This document shows, piece by piece, positions 51,022 to 60,224 of a DNA stretch of 64,000 nt (its first letter is position 1; each line of letters starts with the position of its first letter). The translations under genes were made by a program, and so were the position numbers. The DNA is taken from the NCBI GenBank assembly GCA_019420305.1, contig JAHZHL010000033.1, positions 1-64,000 of the forward strand, written 5' to 3'. Under the pieces are notes generated by a model. That model worked only from the letters and a program-made list of their open reading frames with translations, did no database searches and was not told where the DNA came from. This DNA comes from Bacillota bacterium (GTDB lineage: Bacteria; Bacillota; Clostridia; Peptostreptococcales; Anaerovoracaceae).

Positions 51022-52707
51022 ATGATTGCAGAACTTTACATTTACGGAGGAACGATTTATACGATGGAAGAAGATTTTCCTACAGTTGAAGCCGTTGCCA
51101 TCAGTGGGGACCGTATTATTTACGCCGGCTCCCATACACCGGATTCGAAATATATCGACCCCTCAACCCGAATACTGTATCTGGAGGGGAAATCCATGTA
51201 TCCGGGATTTGTAGAATCTCATGTTCACATCCCCGGCAACGCTTATAATGTCTTATATAATTTAGATCTTTCCGCTGCCGGTACTGTAGATGAGATTCTG
51301 GAGGCGGTTCGCCATTTTATTGAAGCCAATCCGGACAAGAAGGAATATTTCGGCAAGGGATTTAACGGGTCTCTCTTTCCCGGTGAAGAAAAATCTCTTG
51401 GCCCGAAGAAGGAACGTCTTGATGAAATCTGTAGGGACAAACCCATTGCGCTCTCTGATTTTGGCGGTCATATCCGCTGGCTGAACAGCGAAGCTTTTCG
51501 GAAATATGGAATTACTGCCGATACAGAAGTGGAAGGCGGAGTGATTGAAACAGATCCCCGTACCGGACAACTTTGGGGGACAATCAAAGAAGAAGCCCGT
51601 TTTCTAGTCCCAGACCCTTCTTTTACCCATGAAGAAAAAAAGAAGGCCTTCCTCTTCATGCAGTCTCTTCTCAACAAATTTGGCTATACAACTATTATGG
51701 GACTCCGCACTTCTGCCAGCCCTGATCCCCTCCCTATGTATCCAGTGATCGCGGATCTGGAGAAGAAGGGAAAACTAACAATGAACATTGCGGGAAGCCG
51801 GGAAATTAAAGTAGGTTATGATACAGACTCGCAAATCAAAGATCTTCTGAAGCAGAAAGAAACCTACGACAGCAATTTGCTCAACATCCACATCGCAAAA
51901 TTTTTTGTTGATGGAACAGTAGAGGCCGCTACCGCTTATCTGCTTTCCCCGTACGAACCCGCGGCAAAGCAGAACCCCGGCTATACCGGAGAAGTTCTCT
52001 GGGATCGTGGCGCGCTGACCTATGCCATAAAAGAAGCAATGCGCCACGGGCTTGATATTCATGTACACGCAATCGGCGATGGCGCTGTCCGTTTTGCGGT
52101 GGACGCTCTCGAAGAAGCGCAGGCAGTCTCTCAGGCGGATCCGCGAAATACCATTACACATCTGCAGCTTGTTTCTGAGGAGGATAAAAAAAGAATGGCA
52201 GACGCGAGGATTATCGGTTGTGTAAATCCATATTGGCAGTATAAAGACAAAAATCTTTATGACACCGTTGAACTCCCCTTCCTCGGAAAGGATAGGGCAG
52301 AAAGAGAATATCCTCTGGCTTCTCTCTTGAAAGCGGGGATGATCCTAACAACTGCCGCAGATCACCCGATCACGCCGGAACCCAATCCATTTTACGCAAT
52401 ACAAGCCGGAGTTACAAGAAATTTTAACAATCCGCATGATATTAAAAAATATGGAATGACTGATATCAATGACCCAGCTGGGCTTTTAGGAAAAGAAGAA
52501 CGTGTTTCTGTCCATGAAATGCTCAAAACTCTGACCATCAATGGAGCCTACGCACTGCGCATGGAAGACCAAATAGGCAGTATCCGGCCGGGGAAATACG
52601 CGGATCTGATCATTACAGAGCAGGATCTTTACAAGCAGGATCCCCTCTGTCTATGTGAAAACAGGGTGCTGAAAGTAATTTTTCACGGAAGAGAACTTCC
52701 CCTTTAA
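51022..52707 (+). CDS. Amidohydrolase, YtcJ-like
   Basis: A 561-residue metal-dependent amidohydrolase of the YtcJ/amidohydrolase-3 type. GFVESHVHIPG carries the metal histidines, GLDIHVHAIGDGAVRFAVDAL the central pair, and DHPITPEPNPFYAI the active-site Asp. A C-terminal SIRPGKYADLIITEQDLY beta domain closes the fold. Substrates are probably imides or N-acyl compounds and are unknown here. An AGGTGA box lies before ATG 51022. It is preceded by a 220-base AT-rich gap without genes. Confidence 0.86.
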   Translation: MIAELYIYGGTIYTMEEDFPTVEAVAISGDRIIYAGSHTPDSKYIDPSTRILYLEGKSMYPGFVESHVHIPGNAYNVLYNLDLSAAGTVDEILEAVRHFIEANPDKKEYFGKGFNGSLFPGEEKSLGPKKERLDEICRDKPIALSDFGGHIRWLNSEAFRKYGITADTEVEGGVIETDPRTGQLWGTIKEEARFLVPDPSFTHEEKKKAFLFMQSLLNKFGYTTIMGLRTSASPDPLPMYPVIADLEKKGKLTMNIAGSREIKVGYDTDSQIKDLLKQKETYDSNLLNIHIAKFFVDGTVEAATAYLLSPYEPAAKQNPGYTGEVLWDRGALTYAIKEAMRHGLDIHVHAIGDGAVRFAVDALEEAQAVSQADPRNTITHLQLVSEEDKKRMADARIIGCVNPYWQYKDKNLYDTVELPFLGKDRAEREYPLASLLKAGMILTTAADHPITPEPNPFYAIQAGVTRNFNNPHDIKKYGMTDINDPAGLLGKEERVSVHEMLKTLTINGAYALRMEDQIGSIRPGKYADLIITEQDLYKQDPLCLCENRVLKVIFHGRELPL

Positions 52708-52734
52708 AAGTTGATTCTCAAGATGTCACAGGGA

Positions 52735-52765
52735 CAGCCGAATCCGTACTTCCCGATTCGGCTGC
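52735..52765. terminator. Hairpin between convergent genes
   Basis: CAGCCGAATC and GATTCGGCTG form a 10-bp perfect stem between the convergent amidohydrolase and protease genes. A T-run is absent, so it could be a weak terminator or an RNA-stability element. Confidence 0.4.
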
Positions 52766-52811
52766 CTCTCATAATTATGGGGCCTCAAATAAGAAAAGGC
52801 GTACTTTGGTT

Positions 52812-54326
52812 TTACAATCCAACCATCTCCGCCGCTTCTGTAAAGCCTTTAATCCTCAGACAAGCCCCATATTCATACAGATCCTCCCATTTGGCGCCCT
52901 CCCCTGAAGGCGCTTTCATAAAGCTCTGGCGCGGCGAGACTTCGGCGTGATATACCGCTCCGCCGGTATCCATTTCCGTCTCCGTTCCTATTGTCCCGTT
53001 ATCGCCCGCGTCGGTTACCGTTATGACGATCGAAAACCGCGTTCCCTGAGACAGAACCAGTTCCTCCGGCAGTTCCTTTGTTATAAATCCGGCAAAGGCG
53101 GCAGTGCCGGCTGCCGGTTCCTCCAGCATCGGAGTTCCACTTTCCGGATCGCTTTTATCTTTCAAATCTTTATAAATCTGAACGCTGTATTTCATCCCCG
53201 GAGTATAGGTCACAAGCCCCATGGCCTTTAGGATTTCGCCCCGGCCGGAAGACTCTCCTTTTACCTCATACACATTGGCAAATTTCCCTCCGTTTTCAAT
53301 CCCCTCCAGATAGCTTGGATAGATGTTCCCATCGTACTGATAATTGTGGTCATAGGTATCTGCCGGCTGAAATTCGTAGGCAATCAGGTCGCACAGACTT
53401 TTATCCTCATAAGAAAGATAAAAATAGCCCGCTTTATGGTATCCGGTTCCCCAGGAATTCTTGACGATCCACGCTCCGTCCCGTTGCGGCCCGGTTCCGT
53501 CTTTAAACTTGTCCCTGCTGTACGTATCATCCCACCCGACAATACAGACTTCATGATTTGCGATTTCCGGCACATCACAGTAACTTGCTTCCATATGTTC
53601 GCTCTCAAAATAAAAAGGATCGGTATATATCGCCGCGTTCAGGCTACCGTATTTGAGAATCATCCGTTTGATCGTTTCCCTTTCGCTGTCAGCAGGCAGC
53701 ATGAATCCATTTTTCAGAGTGTAGGAATTCTGCCATGCTTTTTCCCGGGGTACAAAACGGCCTGTCCCGCCTGCCGTCAGGTCTTTCATGGGCAACACGC
53801 TTTCGCGCGCCGCGCCTGTCCACCCCGCAAGCGCCAGTAGCGTCTTTTTATCATCGCCGCCCATATTCAGATAATCTTCCTTCCTATCCAAAATCACCCT
53901 GTCCCCTTGGGTATTGCCCAGAGGATCTGACGGCCGATTATAAATAAAATGCGCCAGATGCGCTTCCGATAAATCAATCTTCCTTTTTCCATAATTCTTA
54001 AGCACCGAAGTTTCCGCGCAGGAGATCGCGGCCATAGCCCAGCAGATCCCGTAGTTCCCCTGATCCTTAACAGATGTTACCAGTCCCTCATCTTTCGAAT
54101 GATACCTGGGAGGCAGCGCTCTCCGACCGGAAGCTTCATCCGGCTGCTGCACATCCAGTTCTGTTCTGGGCAAAGGTTCTTCCACCAGTGGATTAGGCTC
54201 TGCCTGGATGGTTTCCGGTACTGTAATTTCACTTTCTTCAAGCGCGAAAGAATCGGCGCTTCCCGCAGGGAGCATTGCCGCCAGTACAATAACGGTCATG
54301 AGTATCGCTCGTACATATCGTTTCAT
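52812..54326 (-). CDS. Secreted C1-family cysteine peptidase
   Basis: A 504-residue protease. Residues 1-28 are the signal peptide. The papain domain begins near residue 70 (LPPRYHSKDEGLVTSVKDQG) with catalytic Cys95 in NYGICWAMAA, the His in ANHEVCIVGWDD and the Asn in VKNSWGTGYHKAGYFYLSY. A C-terminal beta-sandwich (lectin-like, residues about 390-490) is typical of clostridial surface peptidases. There is no sorting signal. The start at 54326 follows GGGAAGGG; in-frame codons upstream are not needed. It probably degrades host or dietary protein outside the cell. Confidence 0.88.
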   Translation of the reverse strand: MKRYVRAILMTVIVLAAMLPAGSADSFALEESEITVPETIQAEPNPLVEEPLPRTELDVQQPDEASGRRALPPRYHSKDEGLVTSVKDQGNYGICWAMAAISCAETSVLKNYGKRKIDLSEAHLAHFIYNRPSDPLGNTQGDRVILDRKEDYLNMGGDDKKTLLALAGWTGAARESVLPMKDLTAGGTGRFVPREKAWQNSYTLKNGFMLPADSERETIKRMILKYGSLNAAIYTDPFYFESEHMEASYCDVPEIANHEVCIVGWDDTYSRDKFKDGTGPQRDGAWIVKNSWGTGYHKAGYFYLSYEDKSLCDLIAYEFQPADTYDHNYQYDGNIYPSYLEGIENGGKFANVYEVKGESSGRGEILKAMGLVTYTPGMKYSVQIYKDLKDKSDPESGTPMLEEPAAGTAAFAGFITKELPEELVLSQGTRFSIVITVTDAGDNGTIGTETEMDTGGAVYHAEVSPRQSFMKAPSGEGAKWEDLYEYGACLRIKGFTEAAEMVGL

Positions 54327-54421
54327 TGTAAATCCCTTCCCTCTTTTCCTTTGTATCGTATTCCCCTGTGGGGAAACGCGGAGCGCAGCTTTCGCCGCGC
54401 TCCTTTTCATTATGAACATTT

Positions 54422-54523
54422 CTAGTTGTAGCAGTTACAGAAGATAATCACAAGCAGCAAGAAGAAGAATAATAAGCTGGTATCAATCCCTTCTCCATGG
54501 AGAAGTCCGCAGTTGTTACCCAT
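54422..54523 (-). CDS. Small hydrophobic peptide (33 aa)
   Basis: An ATG ORF with TAGGTGAAATAA upstream, divergent in arrangement from nothing but lying just upstream of the peptidase gene in the same direction. It reads MGNNCGLLHGEGIDTS followed by LLFFFLLLVIIFCNCYN, a single membrane helix with cysteines at the end. Similar tiny hydrophobic proteins with an SLLFFFLLLVIIF tail are common in Clostridia and are sometimes linked to sporulation (from memory). The function is unknown. Confidence 0.6.
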   Translation of the reverse strand: MGNNCGLLHGEGIDTSLLFFFLLLVIIFCNCYN

Positions 54524-54614
54524 TTATTTCACCTACTTTTCTTAATTTTTCATTTCTGTATAGACTATGGTTTTCAGAATCAAAACGTTCCTGCCTGTAA
54601 AAAAGATTCTTTTG

Positions 54615-55493
54615 TTATATGTCCATTTCTTCCTTTGTGCAATAAGACGCCGCCATGGAAAAACAATCCTTTTTCACGCTGTAATGGTAAATCGTGTTGG
54701 AAAGAATCTCGTTTTCCGCGCAACAAGTGCGATTGCCCTCTTCCAACATAAGAATTAATTTCTTCGGGTCAAGCGTACCCTCCGGTATCGCCATCACTTC
54801 ATGAATGGAACTGGGAATCAAATAAAAGTCCCCTCCTATTTTTTCTGCCAGAGCTTTTACCGCATCCTTGTACATCATCGTAGTCGCGCCGTGCACCTTG
54901 GCCTCATTGGTCATCACGTAAAGAAATTCCGAAAGTTTAAAAATCTCTACAGGAAACATCTTTCCTGTATTTATATATGCGATCTGCTCCAGTTCTTCCT
55001 GGCTCATTCCCATATCCTCCATCATTTCGTATGTAATAAGAACCGTCGCCATTCCGTTATCTTCTCTGGCCATAATAATCCGATAAACAATCGATAAGTC
55101 CAAAACATCCTTGTGCGGGACGTGCTCCAATAAAGCCCTGTTCTTCTCCGTATTAATCAGATTCATAACAATGGCGTCCTTTTTCTGCTTAAAATCCAGA
55201 TCCACCTCACTGGGTTTAAAACGCCCGGTATAATGAATCACCATTGCCGCCATCAAACGAAGCACCACATCCAGATCTTCTACTTTTTGAAATTCCTCAT
55301 ACATTTCATCCAGATAAATATTGGGCATAGCCGTAAGCTCACCTGATTTTTCCGGCATCATAATCAGCGCCTCTTTTTCCTCGTTTACCTTCCGCACTGT
55401 GTTGATTTTTACTTTATAACTGCTGAAAATCGGCGGCAGGAAATCTTTTATCCGTTCTGAAACAACCTCTCGAAAAACCTCATAATCCATCAT
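54615..55493 (-). CDS. DUF5688-family protein
   Basis: A 292-residue cytosolic protein. The N-terminal DYEVFREVVSERIKDFLP, the YLDEMYEEFQKVEDL stretch and the central LITYEMMEDMGMSQEELEQIA are characteristic of DUF5688, a family abundant in Lachnospiraceae-like genomes and often present in several copies. Cysteines cluster near the C-terminus (RTCCAENEI, AASYCTKEEM). No function is known. GAGAGG precedes the ATG. Confidence 0.8.
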   Translation of the reverse strand: MMDYEVFREVVSERIKDFLPPIFSSYKVKINTVRKVNEEKEALIMMPEKSGELTAMPNIYLDEMYEEFQKVEDLDVVLRLMAAMVIHYTGRFKPSEVDLDFKQKKDAIVMNLINTEKNRALLEHVPHKDVLDLSIVYRIIMAREDNGMATVLITYEMMEDMGMSQEELEQIAYINTGKMFPVEIFKLSEFLYVMTNEAKVHGATTMMYKDAVKALAEKIGGDFYLIPSSIHEVMAIPEGTLDPKKLILMLEEGNRTCCAENEILSNTIYHYSVKKDCFSMAASYCTKEEMDI

Positions 55494-55625
55494 GTCTCTA
55501 CCTCTCTATTTTGGAAATATCTTACATTCACAAGATACACTATTTTCCATAATTTGTCAATTATTTTTTGAAAAATTTTCCGTCTAACAGAAAGACATTC
55601 GTTTCACAAATCTTTACAACAAAAA

Positions 55626-55695
55626 AACCGCGGGGAAGGAAAAATCCAAACGCTGTATTTCAGCACTGGATTTTCACCAACATCCCCGCAGCCGT
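55626..55695 (-). terminator. Terminator after the epoxyqueuosine-reductase-like gene
   Basis: On the minus strand GCGGGG and CCCCGC enclose an inner AAAATCCA/TTGGATTTTT stem and are followed by TTTTTTT. Confidence 0.7.
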
Positions 55696-55711
55696 AAAAA
55701 CGGATTCCGGT

Positions 55712-56494
55712 TTATTCGTAAAAGAAGCACTTACCGCATATATCCGGCGAAGGAATCGCCTCATCAATGGTTTTGCAGTATGCCTGGCAAATTTTCCGGT
55801 CAATTCCATCCTCACTGATGGCTCCGGCCGGACAGGCGTTGATCATTTCCTGACTGCAGCTCACGCCTTTTACCCCTTTGATGCGGTACTGCCGCTGTAT
55901 CTCCTGATAAATCTCTTCCAGCTGCTCATTGCTGAGCGGCTCGAAAGCGTCCGCGTACTGACCGTCCGTTATAATCGAACTGAATCTTCCCGCAAACCCA
56001 TTCTTTGTTTTCAGACAGCCCGTAGGTCCGAAAGTTCCCATACCCGCCGCGTAAGCCGCAAGCTTGTGGGACCAGGTTTCTCTGCAGAGTTCCTCATTCC
56101 AGTCCAGCGGCGTATTGGTACATGAGGAAAGTCTTCCCACGGTCTCCAGCGCGTTTCGGATTACCCCGTTCAGACGCATGGAAAGCCACATTGATTCAAT
56201 AAAGGCCCGTTTCCACTCTTCGGAAGGAGCGTCGCCTCCCCGGTTGCTCTCCGTTATTTCCGGAGCGTACGGCACAAAATGCACCACAACCGTATTCCCG
56301 GGGCGATAAATTTTTTTAGGATGATCGCAGATGGTTCTCGAAAAATACATGTCAAAAATAACATTTCTGGAATCCGCGTATCCAACAATCGGTTCCCCGA
56401 ACCTTGTCCGGATATCCGGCCTCTGCTCAAACTCTTTTACCGCCATCTTTACATCGTTTAAAATCTTTTCTTTAATATTTACGCCAATATGCAT
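55712..56494 (-). CDS. Epoxyqueuosine reductase-like Fe-S protein
   Basis: A 260-residue protein resembling the QueG/vitamin B12-dependent reductase-like family found alone in anaerobes. C-terminal cysteine patterns (SCSQEMINACPAG, CQAYCKTIDEAI, ICGKCFFYE) suggest two cubane clusters. GRFSSIITDGQY and GMGTFGPTGCLKTKNG recall the QueG core, where GxFGPTG is common. True queG also has a longer N-terminal domain, so the name is only by similarity. ATG 56494 follows GAAGGGAG. It lies 30 bases after the TIGR04076 gene. Confidence 0.72.
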   Translation of the reverse strand: MHIGVNIKEKILNDVKMAVKEFEQRPDIRTRFGEPIVGYADSRNVIFDMYFSRTICDHPKKIYRPGNTVVVHFVPYAPEITESNRGGDAPSEEWKRAFIESMWLSMRLNGVIRNALETVGRLSSCTNTPLDWNEELCRETWSHKLAAYAAGMGTFGPTGCLKTKNGFAGRFSSIITDGQYADAFEPLSNEQLEEIYQEIQRQYRIKGVKGVSCSQEMINACPAGAISEDGIDRKICQAYCKTIDEAIPSPDICGKCFFYE

Positions 56495-56526
56495 CACTTT
56501 ACTCCCTTCAAACCGGTCACTCGACC

Positions 56527-56796
56527 CTATTTATTCGTTCTCGCAATTTTAAATATATTGATCACTCTCGCGTCCGGACAGCAGAACAGGCACTCATCTT
56601 CACTGTCCTCGCCCGGAACCGTCCCGCCATATCGTAAAATGTCGATATACGGGAAAGCGGTATGCAGCATCATCGGGCACATTTTCCCCCGCTCCTGATC
56701 AAAGTCAAACCGATCGCCAACCTTGTGTCCGTAATGGCACGCCCCGTTCCCTTTTTTGTCCACCATGGTTATGGTAATTTTCGGCCTTCCTGCCAT
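56527..56796 (-). CDS. TIGR04076-family small protein
   Basis: An 89-residue cysteine-containing protein (HYGHKVGDRFDFD, KMCPMMLHTAFPYIDILRYGG, ECLFCCPDARVINIFKI) of the TIGR04076 type, common in anaerobes. The cysteines may bind metal. The function is unknown. ATG 56796 is preferred, with GAGGTGAG upstream. It is followed by the Fe-S protein in the same direction, so the two may be co-transcribed. Confidence 0.75.
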   Translation of the reverse strand: MAGRPKITITMVDKKGNGACHYGHKVGDRFDFDQERGKMCPMMLHTAFPYIDILRYGGTVPGEDSEDECLFCCPDARVINIFKIARTNK

Positions 56797-56872
56797 CTCT
56801 CTCACCTCACAGTCTCCATTCTGTTAACCACTGTACTCCTTTTTTGGACTGATTAAAAGTGCCAATTTCCCT

Positions 56873-58279
56873 CTATTTTTTAGTGCCAATTTTCAGCGCT
56901 TCCACAAGACGCCGGGAAGCGTCCTCCATATCCGCCAGAGCGATTCCGCCAAATCCGGCGATGATTCGATTTCTCCCGGTTCCCAGGGCAAAATATTTTT
57001 CCAGAGAATAAACGTTTATGCCCTTTCTTCGGCAGCGGACGATCATTTCCTCCGCCGTCAGCTCGGAGGACTCGATGATCATGTGTACTCCCGCGTCCTT
57101 CCCTGTCACGCGAAATCCGTCTCCAAGTCCGGATTCCAAAGCGCTCTCCAGAATATCATGCTTTTTCCTGCTGTTCAGACGGGTTTTACGGATATGCCTC
57201 TCCCACTCCCCTTCTTCCATGAAAATTCGAAGCGCCTTCTGCAGTGTACCGGAAACCGTGTTATGGTATTCGCTGAAGCTCATATCAAACCGATTCTTCA
57301 ATACGGGAGGCAGCACCATGTAAGCCAGCCGGATAGAAGGGGACAGGATTTTCGAAAGGCTTCCCAGGTAAATCACCCTGCCGTACTGATCCAGACCCTG
57401 CATTGCCGGAATCGCTTTTGCGGTATAGCGAAAAACACTGTCATAATCGTCCTCCATGATAAAAAAGTCTTCTTCTTCCGCCATTCGGATGAGTTCAATC
57501 CGATTCTGTATCGGCATCACGCCGCCCATTGGAAACTGGTGGGAAGGCGTCACATACACCGCCTGTATACGCTTGCCGCTGAGCCGATCCAGCCGAATAC
57601 CTTCACAGCCTCCCGCTTCCACCGGAATAACCGTAACTCCATGATTCTGCAGTACATAGCGGATTCCGTCATAGCCCGGTTCTTCAATGGCGCAGCGTCC
57701 GGGCCGCAGAAGCTGCAGCAGAATTCCCGCCAAGAACTGGGTTCCACTACCGATAATAATCTGTTCCGGGCTACACTTCACACCCCGATCCCGTTCCAGA
57801 TAATCCGCCAGATAACTGCGCAGAGCTGGATCCCCGTAATTCTCCCCATAGGAGAAGGTCCCTCTGCCTTCTTCCGAAATGAGCGCCTTTTCCACCGCCT
57901 TCCGCCACTTTGCCAAAGGGAAACTCTCCATATGGCAGTTCCCATATTTCATATCATATAAAACCTTCTGCGCCCCGGAGGAACTCTGCCTGTGGAAGCT
58001 CTGCATTTTCCGCTCCGCAGAATCCCGATCCGTCAGCAGGGCGTCCACATAGCGCACATAATAACCGCTTCCCCTTCTGTTTTCCAGATATCCTTCGGAA
58101 CAAAGCTGCAGATAAGCCTGCTCCACTGTGTTGCGGCTCACTCCCAGCTTTTCAGCCTGCGCCCTTGTCGCCGACAGGCGATGCCCCTCCCGCAGCTGTC
58201 CGGAAATAATTTCATCTCGGATATGCTCATAAATCTGTATGTACAGCGGCTTCACGCCGTTTCTCTCCAGCAGGATCAT
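56873..58279 (-). CDS. MocR/PdxR-type GntR regulator with aminotransferase domain
   Basis: A 468-residue PLP-binding regulator. Residues 1-70 form a GntR winged helix (YIQIYEHIRDEIISGQLREG, LGVSRNTVEQAYLQLCSEGYL). Residues 110-468 are a fold-type I aminotransferase domain with IIIGSGTQFLAGI, FIMEDDYDSVFRY and YLGSLSKILSPSIRLAY (the SLSK lysine for PLP). MocR proteins sense PLP or amino acids and often control a divergent gene; here that is the flavin-oxidase-like gene at 58435. Confidence 0.93.
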   Translation of the reverse strand: MILLERNGVKPLYIQIYEHIRDEIISGQLREGHRLSATRAQAEKLGVSRNTVEQAYLQLCSEGYLENRRGSGYYVRYVDALLTDRDSAERKMQSFHRQSSSGAQKVLYDMKYGNCHMESFPLAKWRKAVEKALISEEGRGTFSYGENYGDPALRSYLADYLERDRGVKCSPEQIIIGSGTQFLAGILLQLLRPGRCAIEEPGYDGIRYVLQNHGVTVIPVEAGGCEGIRLDRLSGKRIQAVYVTPSHQFPMGGVMPIQNRIELIRMAEEEDFFIMEDDYDSVFRYTAKAIPAMQGLDQYGRVIYLGSLSKILSPSIRLAYMVLPPVLKNRFDMSFSEYHNTVSGTLQKALRIFMEEGEWERHIRKTRLNSRKKHDILESALESGLGDGFRVTGKDAGVHMIIESSELTAEEMIVRCRRKGINVYSLEKYFALGTGRNRIIAGFGGIALADMEDASRRLVEALKIGTKK

Positions 58280-58434
58280 GCTATCTGCCCCCTTGCCCTT
58301 GTATTATGGCTAAATTGTACCACACGATCCGCCTCCGCGCTACTTGGCACGCTCGTTTCTTTTTCCCGTTTTCTTTCCCGTTGATTTGATTTATAATAGA
58401 TAAAAAGAATACAAAAGAAAGGACTGGATTTATT

Positions 58435-58914
58435 ATGAATCGGGAAATGCATAAAAAGGAACGTCAGGTCTCAGATGAACGGGCAAAGGAAATGCTCCTG
58501 GAAGCGACAGAAGGAACCCTTGCCATGCATGGGGATGACGGCTATCCTTACGCGCTGCCTATGAACTATGTGTATCTGAACGGCGCCATCTATATTCACA
58601 CTGCCGATTACGGATACAAAATCGACGCCCTCAAGGCAAATCAGAAGGTCTGCTTTTCTGTCATCGTCCGTTCCAAAATCGCGCCGGAGCTTTATACGAC
58701 CCGGTATGAAAGTGTAGTTGCCACCGGGGACGCGGAATTTATTGAAGACGAAGCGGAGCGCCAGTTGGTTATGGAAACCATCGTAGATCGTTTTTCACCG
58801 GGGCTCCGGGAAGGCGGCATGAAATTCATAAAAGCCGCTATCGCCCGCACCGCGATTATCAAAATCAATATACGGGAAATGAAAGGGAAGGCCTTCCGGG
58901 CAGAGAGCCTGTAA
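58435..58914 (+). CDS. Pyridoxamine-phosphate-oxidase-like flavoprotein (Nim type)
   Basis: A 159-residue split beta-barrel flavoprotein. KERQVSDERAKEMLLEA and GTLAMHGDDGYPYALPMNYVYLNGAIYIHTADYGYK match the FMN-binding PNPOx-like/NimA family, quoted in parts. The family includes 5-nitroimidazole reductases and uncharacterised flavin proteins. It is divergent from a MocR regulator that may use PLP as signal, so a link to vitamin B6 is possible but not shown. AAAGGA precedes the ATG. Confidence 0.85.
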   Translation: MNREMHKKERQVSDERAKEMLLEATEGTLAMHGDDGYPYALPMNYVYLNGAIYIHTADYGYKIDALKANQKVCFSVIVRSKIAPELYTTRYESVVATGDAEFIEDEAERQLVMETIVDRFSPGLREGGMKFIKAAIARTAIIKINIREMKGKAFRAESL

Positions 58915-58923
58915 GCTTTCCAC

Positions 58924-58963
58924 CAAAAAAGAGACTTTTCCTGCGCGGACAAAGTCTCTTTTT
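58924..58963. terminator. Bidirectional terminator between the Nim-like gene and ahcY
   Basis: AAAAAAGAGACTTT and AAAGTCTCTTTTT enclose a short GC loop between the convergent genes. Confidence 0.85.
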
Positions 58964-58969
58964 CATCTT

Positions 58970-60220
58970 TTAAATCTGCCAACTGTTCAGATAGGTTTCT
59001 TGCTCCGGCGTCAGAGCGTCGATTTCGATTCCCCAGCTTTCCAGCTTGCGCCTTGCGATTTTATCGTCAATTTCAGCGGATACGTCGATGACCTTTTTCT
59101 CCAGATCCTTGTAATGCTCTTTGATGTACATGGCCGACATCGCCTGCACCGCGAAGCTCATATCCATGATTTCCGCCGGATGCCCGTCGGCAGCCGCGAT
59201 GTTTACCAGTTTGCCCTCAGCGATTACATGAATCCACTTATCCGGGCCCAGACGGTATCCCATAATATTTTTCCGGCTTTCTCGCTTTTCATCAGCCGCG
59301 GCCTCCAGGCCCTCCATATCAATTTCCACATTAAAGTGCCCCGCGTTAGCCAGGATCGCCTGATCTTTCATCTTGCGCATATGCTCTACCGTAATCGTAT
59401 GATTACAGCCGGTAGCCGTTACAAAGAGGTCTCCCAGCGGAGCCGCCTGTTCCATCTTCATTACGTCATATCCGTCCATTCTCGCCTCAATGGCTTTCAC
59501 CGGATCAATCTCCGTAACGATTACTTTTGCTCCCAGAGCCGACGCCCGCATGGCGATTCCCCGGCTGCACCAGCCGTATCCCACAACAACAACCGTTTTG
59601 CTGGCGACAATCAGGTTCGTATTGCGCATAATGCTGTCCCATACAGACTGTCCGGTGCCGTAACGGTTATCAAACAGATGCTTGCACTGGGCGTCATTGA
59701 CCGCTACCATCGGGAATTTGAGAATTCCTTCTTTCTCCATCGCCTTGAGACGAATGACCCCTGTAGTCGTTTCTTCACATCCGCCCCAGACCTCTTCCGC
59801 CAGATCCGGCCGCTCATTATGGAGAAGCCCCACCAGATCGCCTCCGTCATCAATAATGATATTCGGCTTATGGGCAAGGCACATCTCAATATGGCGGTTG
59901 TATTCCTCGTCGGTCGCCCCGTGCCACGCGAACACCTTCAACCCCGCGTCCGCCAGAGCCGCCGCCACGTCATCCTGAGTGGAAAGAGAATTGCTCCCCG
60001 TCACCGACATCTGCGCGCCGCCTACCGCAAGCACCAGGCAGAGATACGCGGTCTTCGCTTCCAGATGGACGGAAAGGCTGATCTTAATGCCTTCGAAAGG
60101 CTTTGTCTTTTCAAACTCCTTTTCCAGCCCGGAAAGCAGGGGCATATTGTTTTTTACCCACTGAATCTTCTGATGGCCGGAGGGAGCCAGATGAATATCT
60201 CGAATCTGATACTGTTCCAT
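58970..60220 (-). CDS. ahcY: Adenosylhomocysteinase
   Basis: A 416-residue NAD-dependent S-adenosylhomocysteine hydrolase. ISLSVHLEAKTAYLCLVLAVGGAQ, EETTTGVIRLKAMEKEGIL, DNRYGTGQSVWDSIMRNTN and VVVVGYGWCSRGIAMRASALGA (NAD) are all present. The length is typical of the short bacterial type without the 40-residue insertion. It removes SAH after methyl-transfer. It starts four bases after the glmS stop, in the same direction, an odd operon partner. Confidence 0.95.
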   Translation of the reverse strand: MEQYQIRDIHLAPSGHQKIQWVKNNMPLLSGLEKEFEKTKPFEGIKISLSVHLEAKTAYLCLVLAVGGAQMSVTGSNSLSTQDDVAAALADAGLKVFAWHGATDEEYNRHIEMCLAHKPNIIIDDGGDLVGLLHNERPDLAEEVWGGCEETTTGVIRLKAMEKEGILKFPMVAVNDAQCKHLFDNRYGTGQSVWDSIMRNTNLIVASKTVVVVGYGWCSRGIAMRASALGAKVIVTEIDPVKAIEARMDGYDVMKMEQAAPLGDLFVTATGCNHTITVEHMRKMKDQAILANAGHFNVEIDMEGLEAAADEKRESRKNIMGYRLGPDKWIHVIAEGKLVNIAAADGHPAEIMDMSFAVQAMSAMYIKEHYKDLEKKVIDVSAEIDDKIARRKLESWGIEIDALTPEQETYLNSWQI

Positions 60221-60224
60221 ATAT

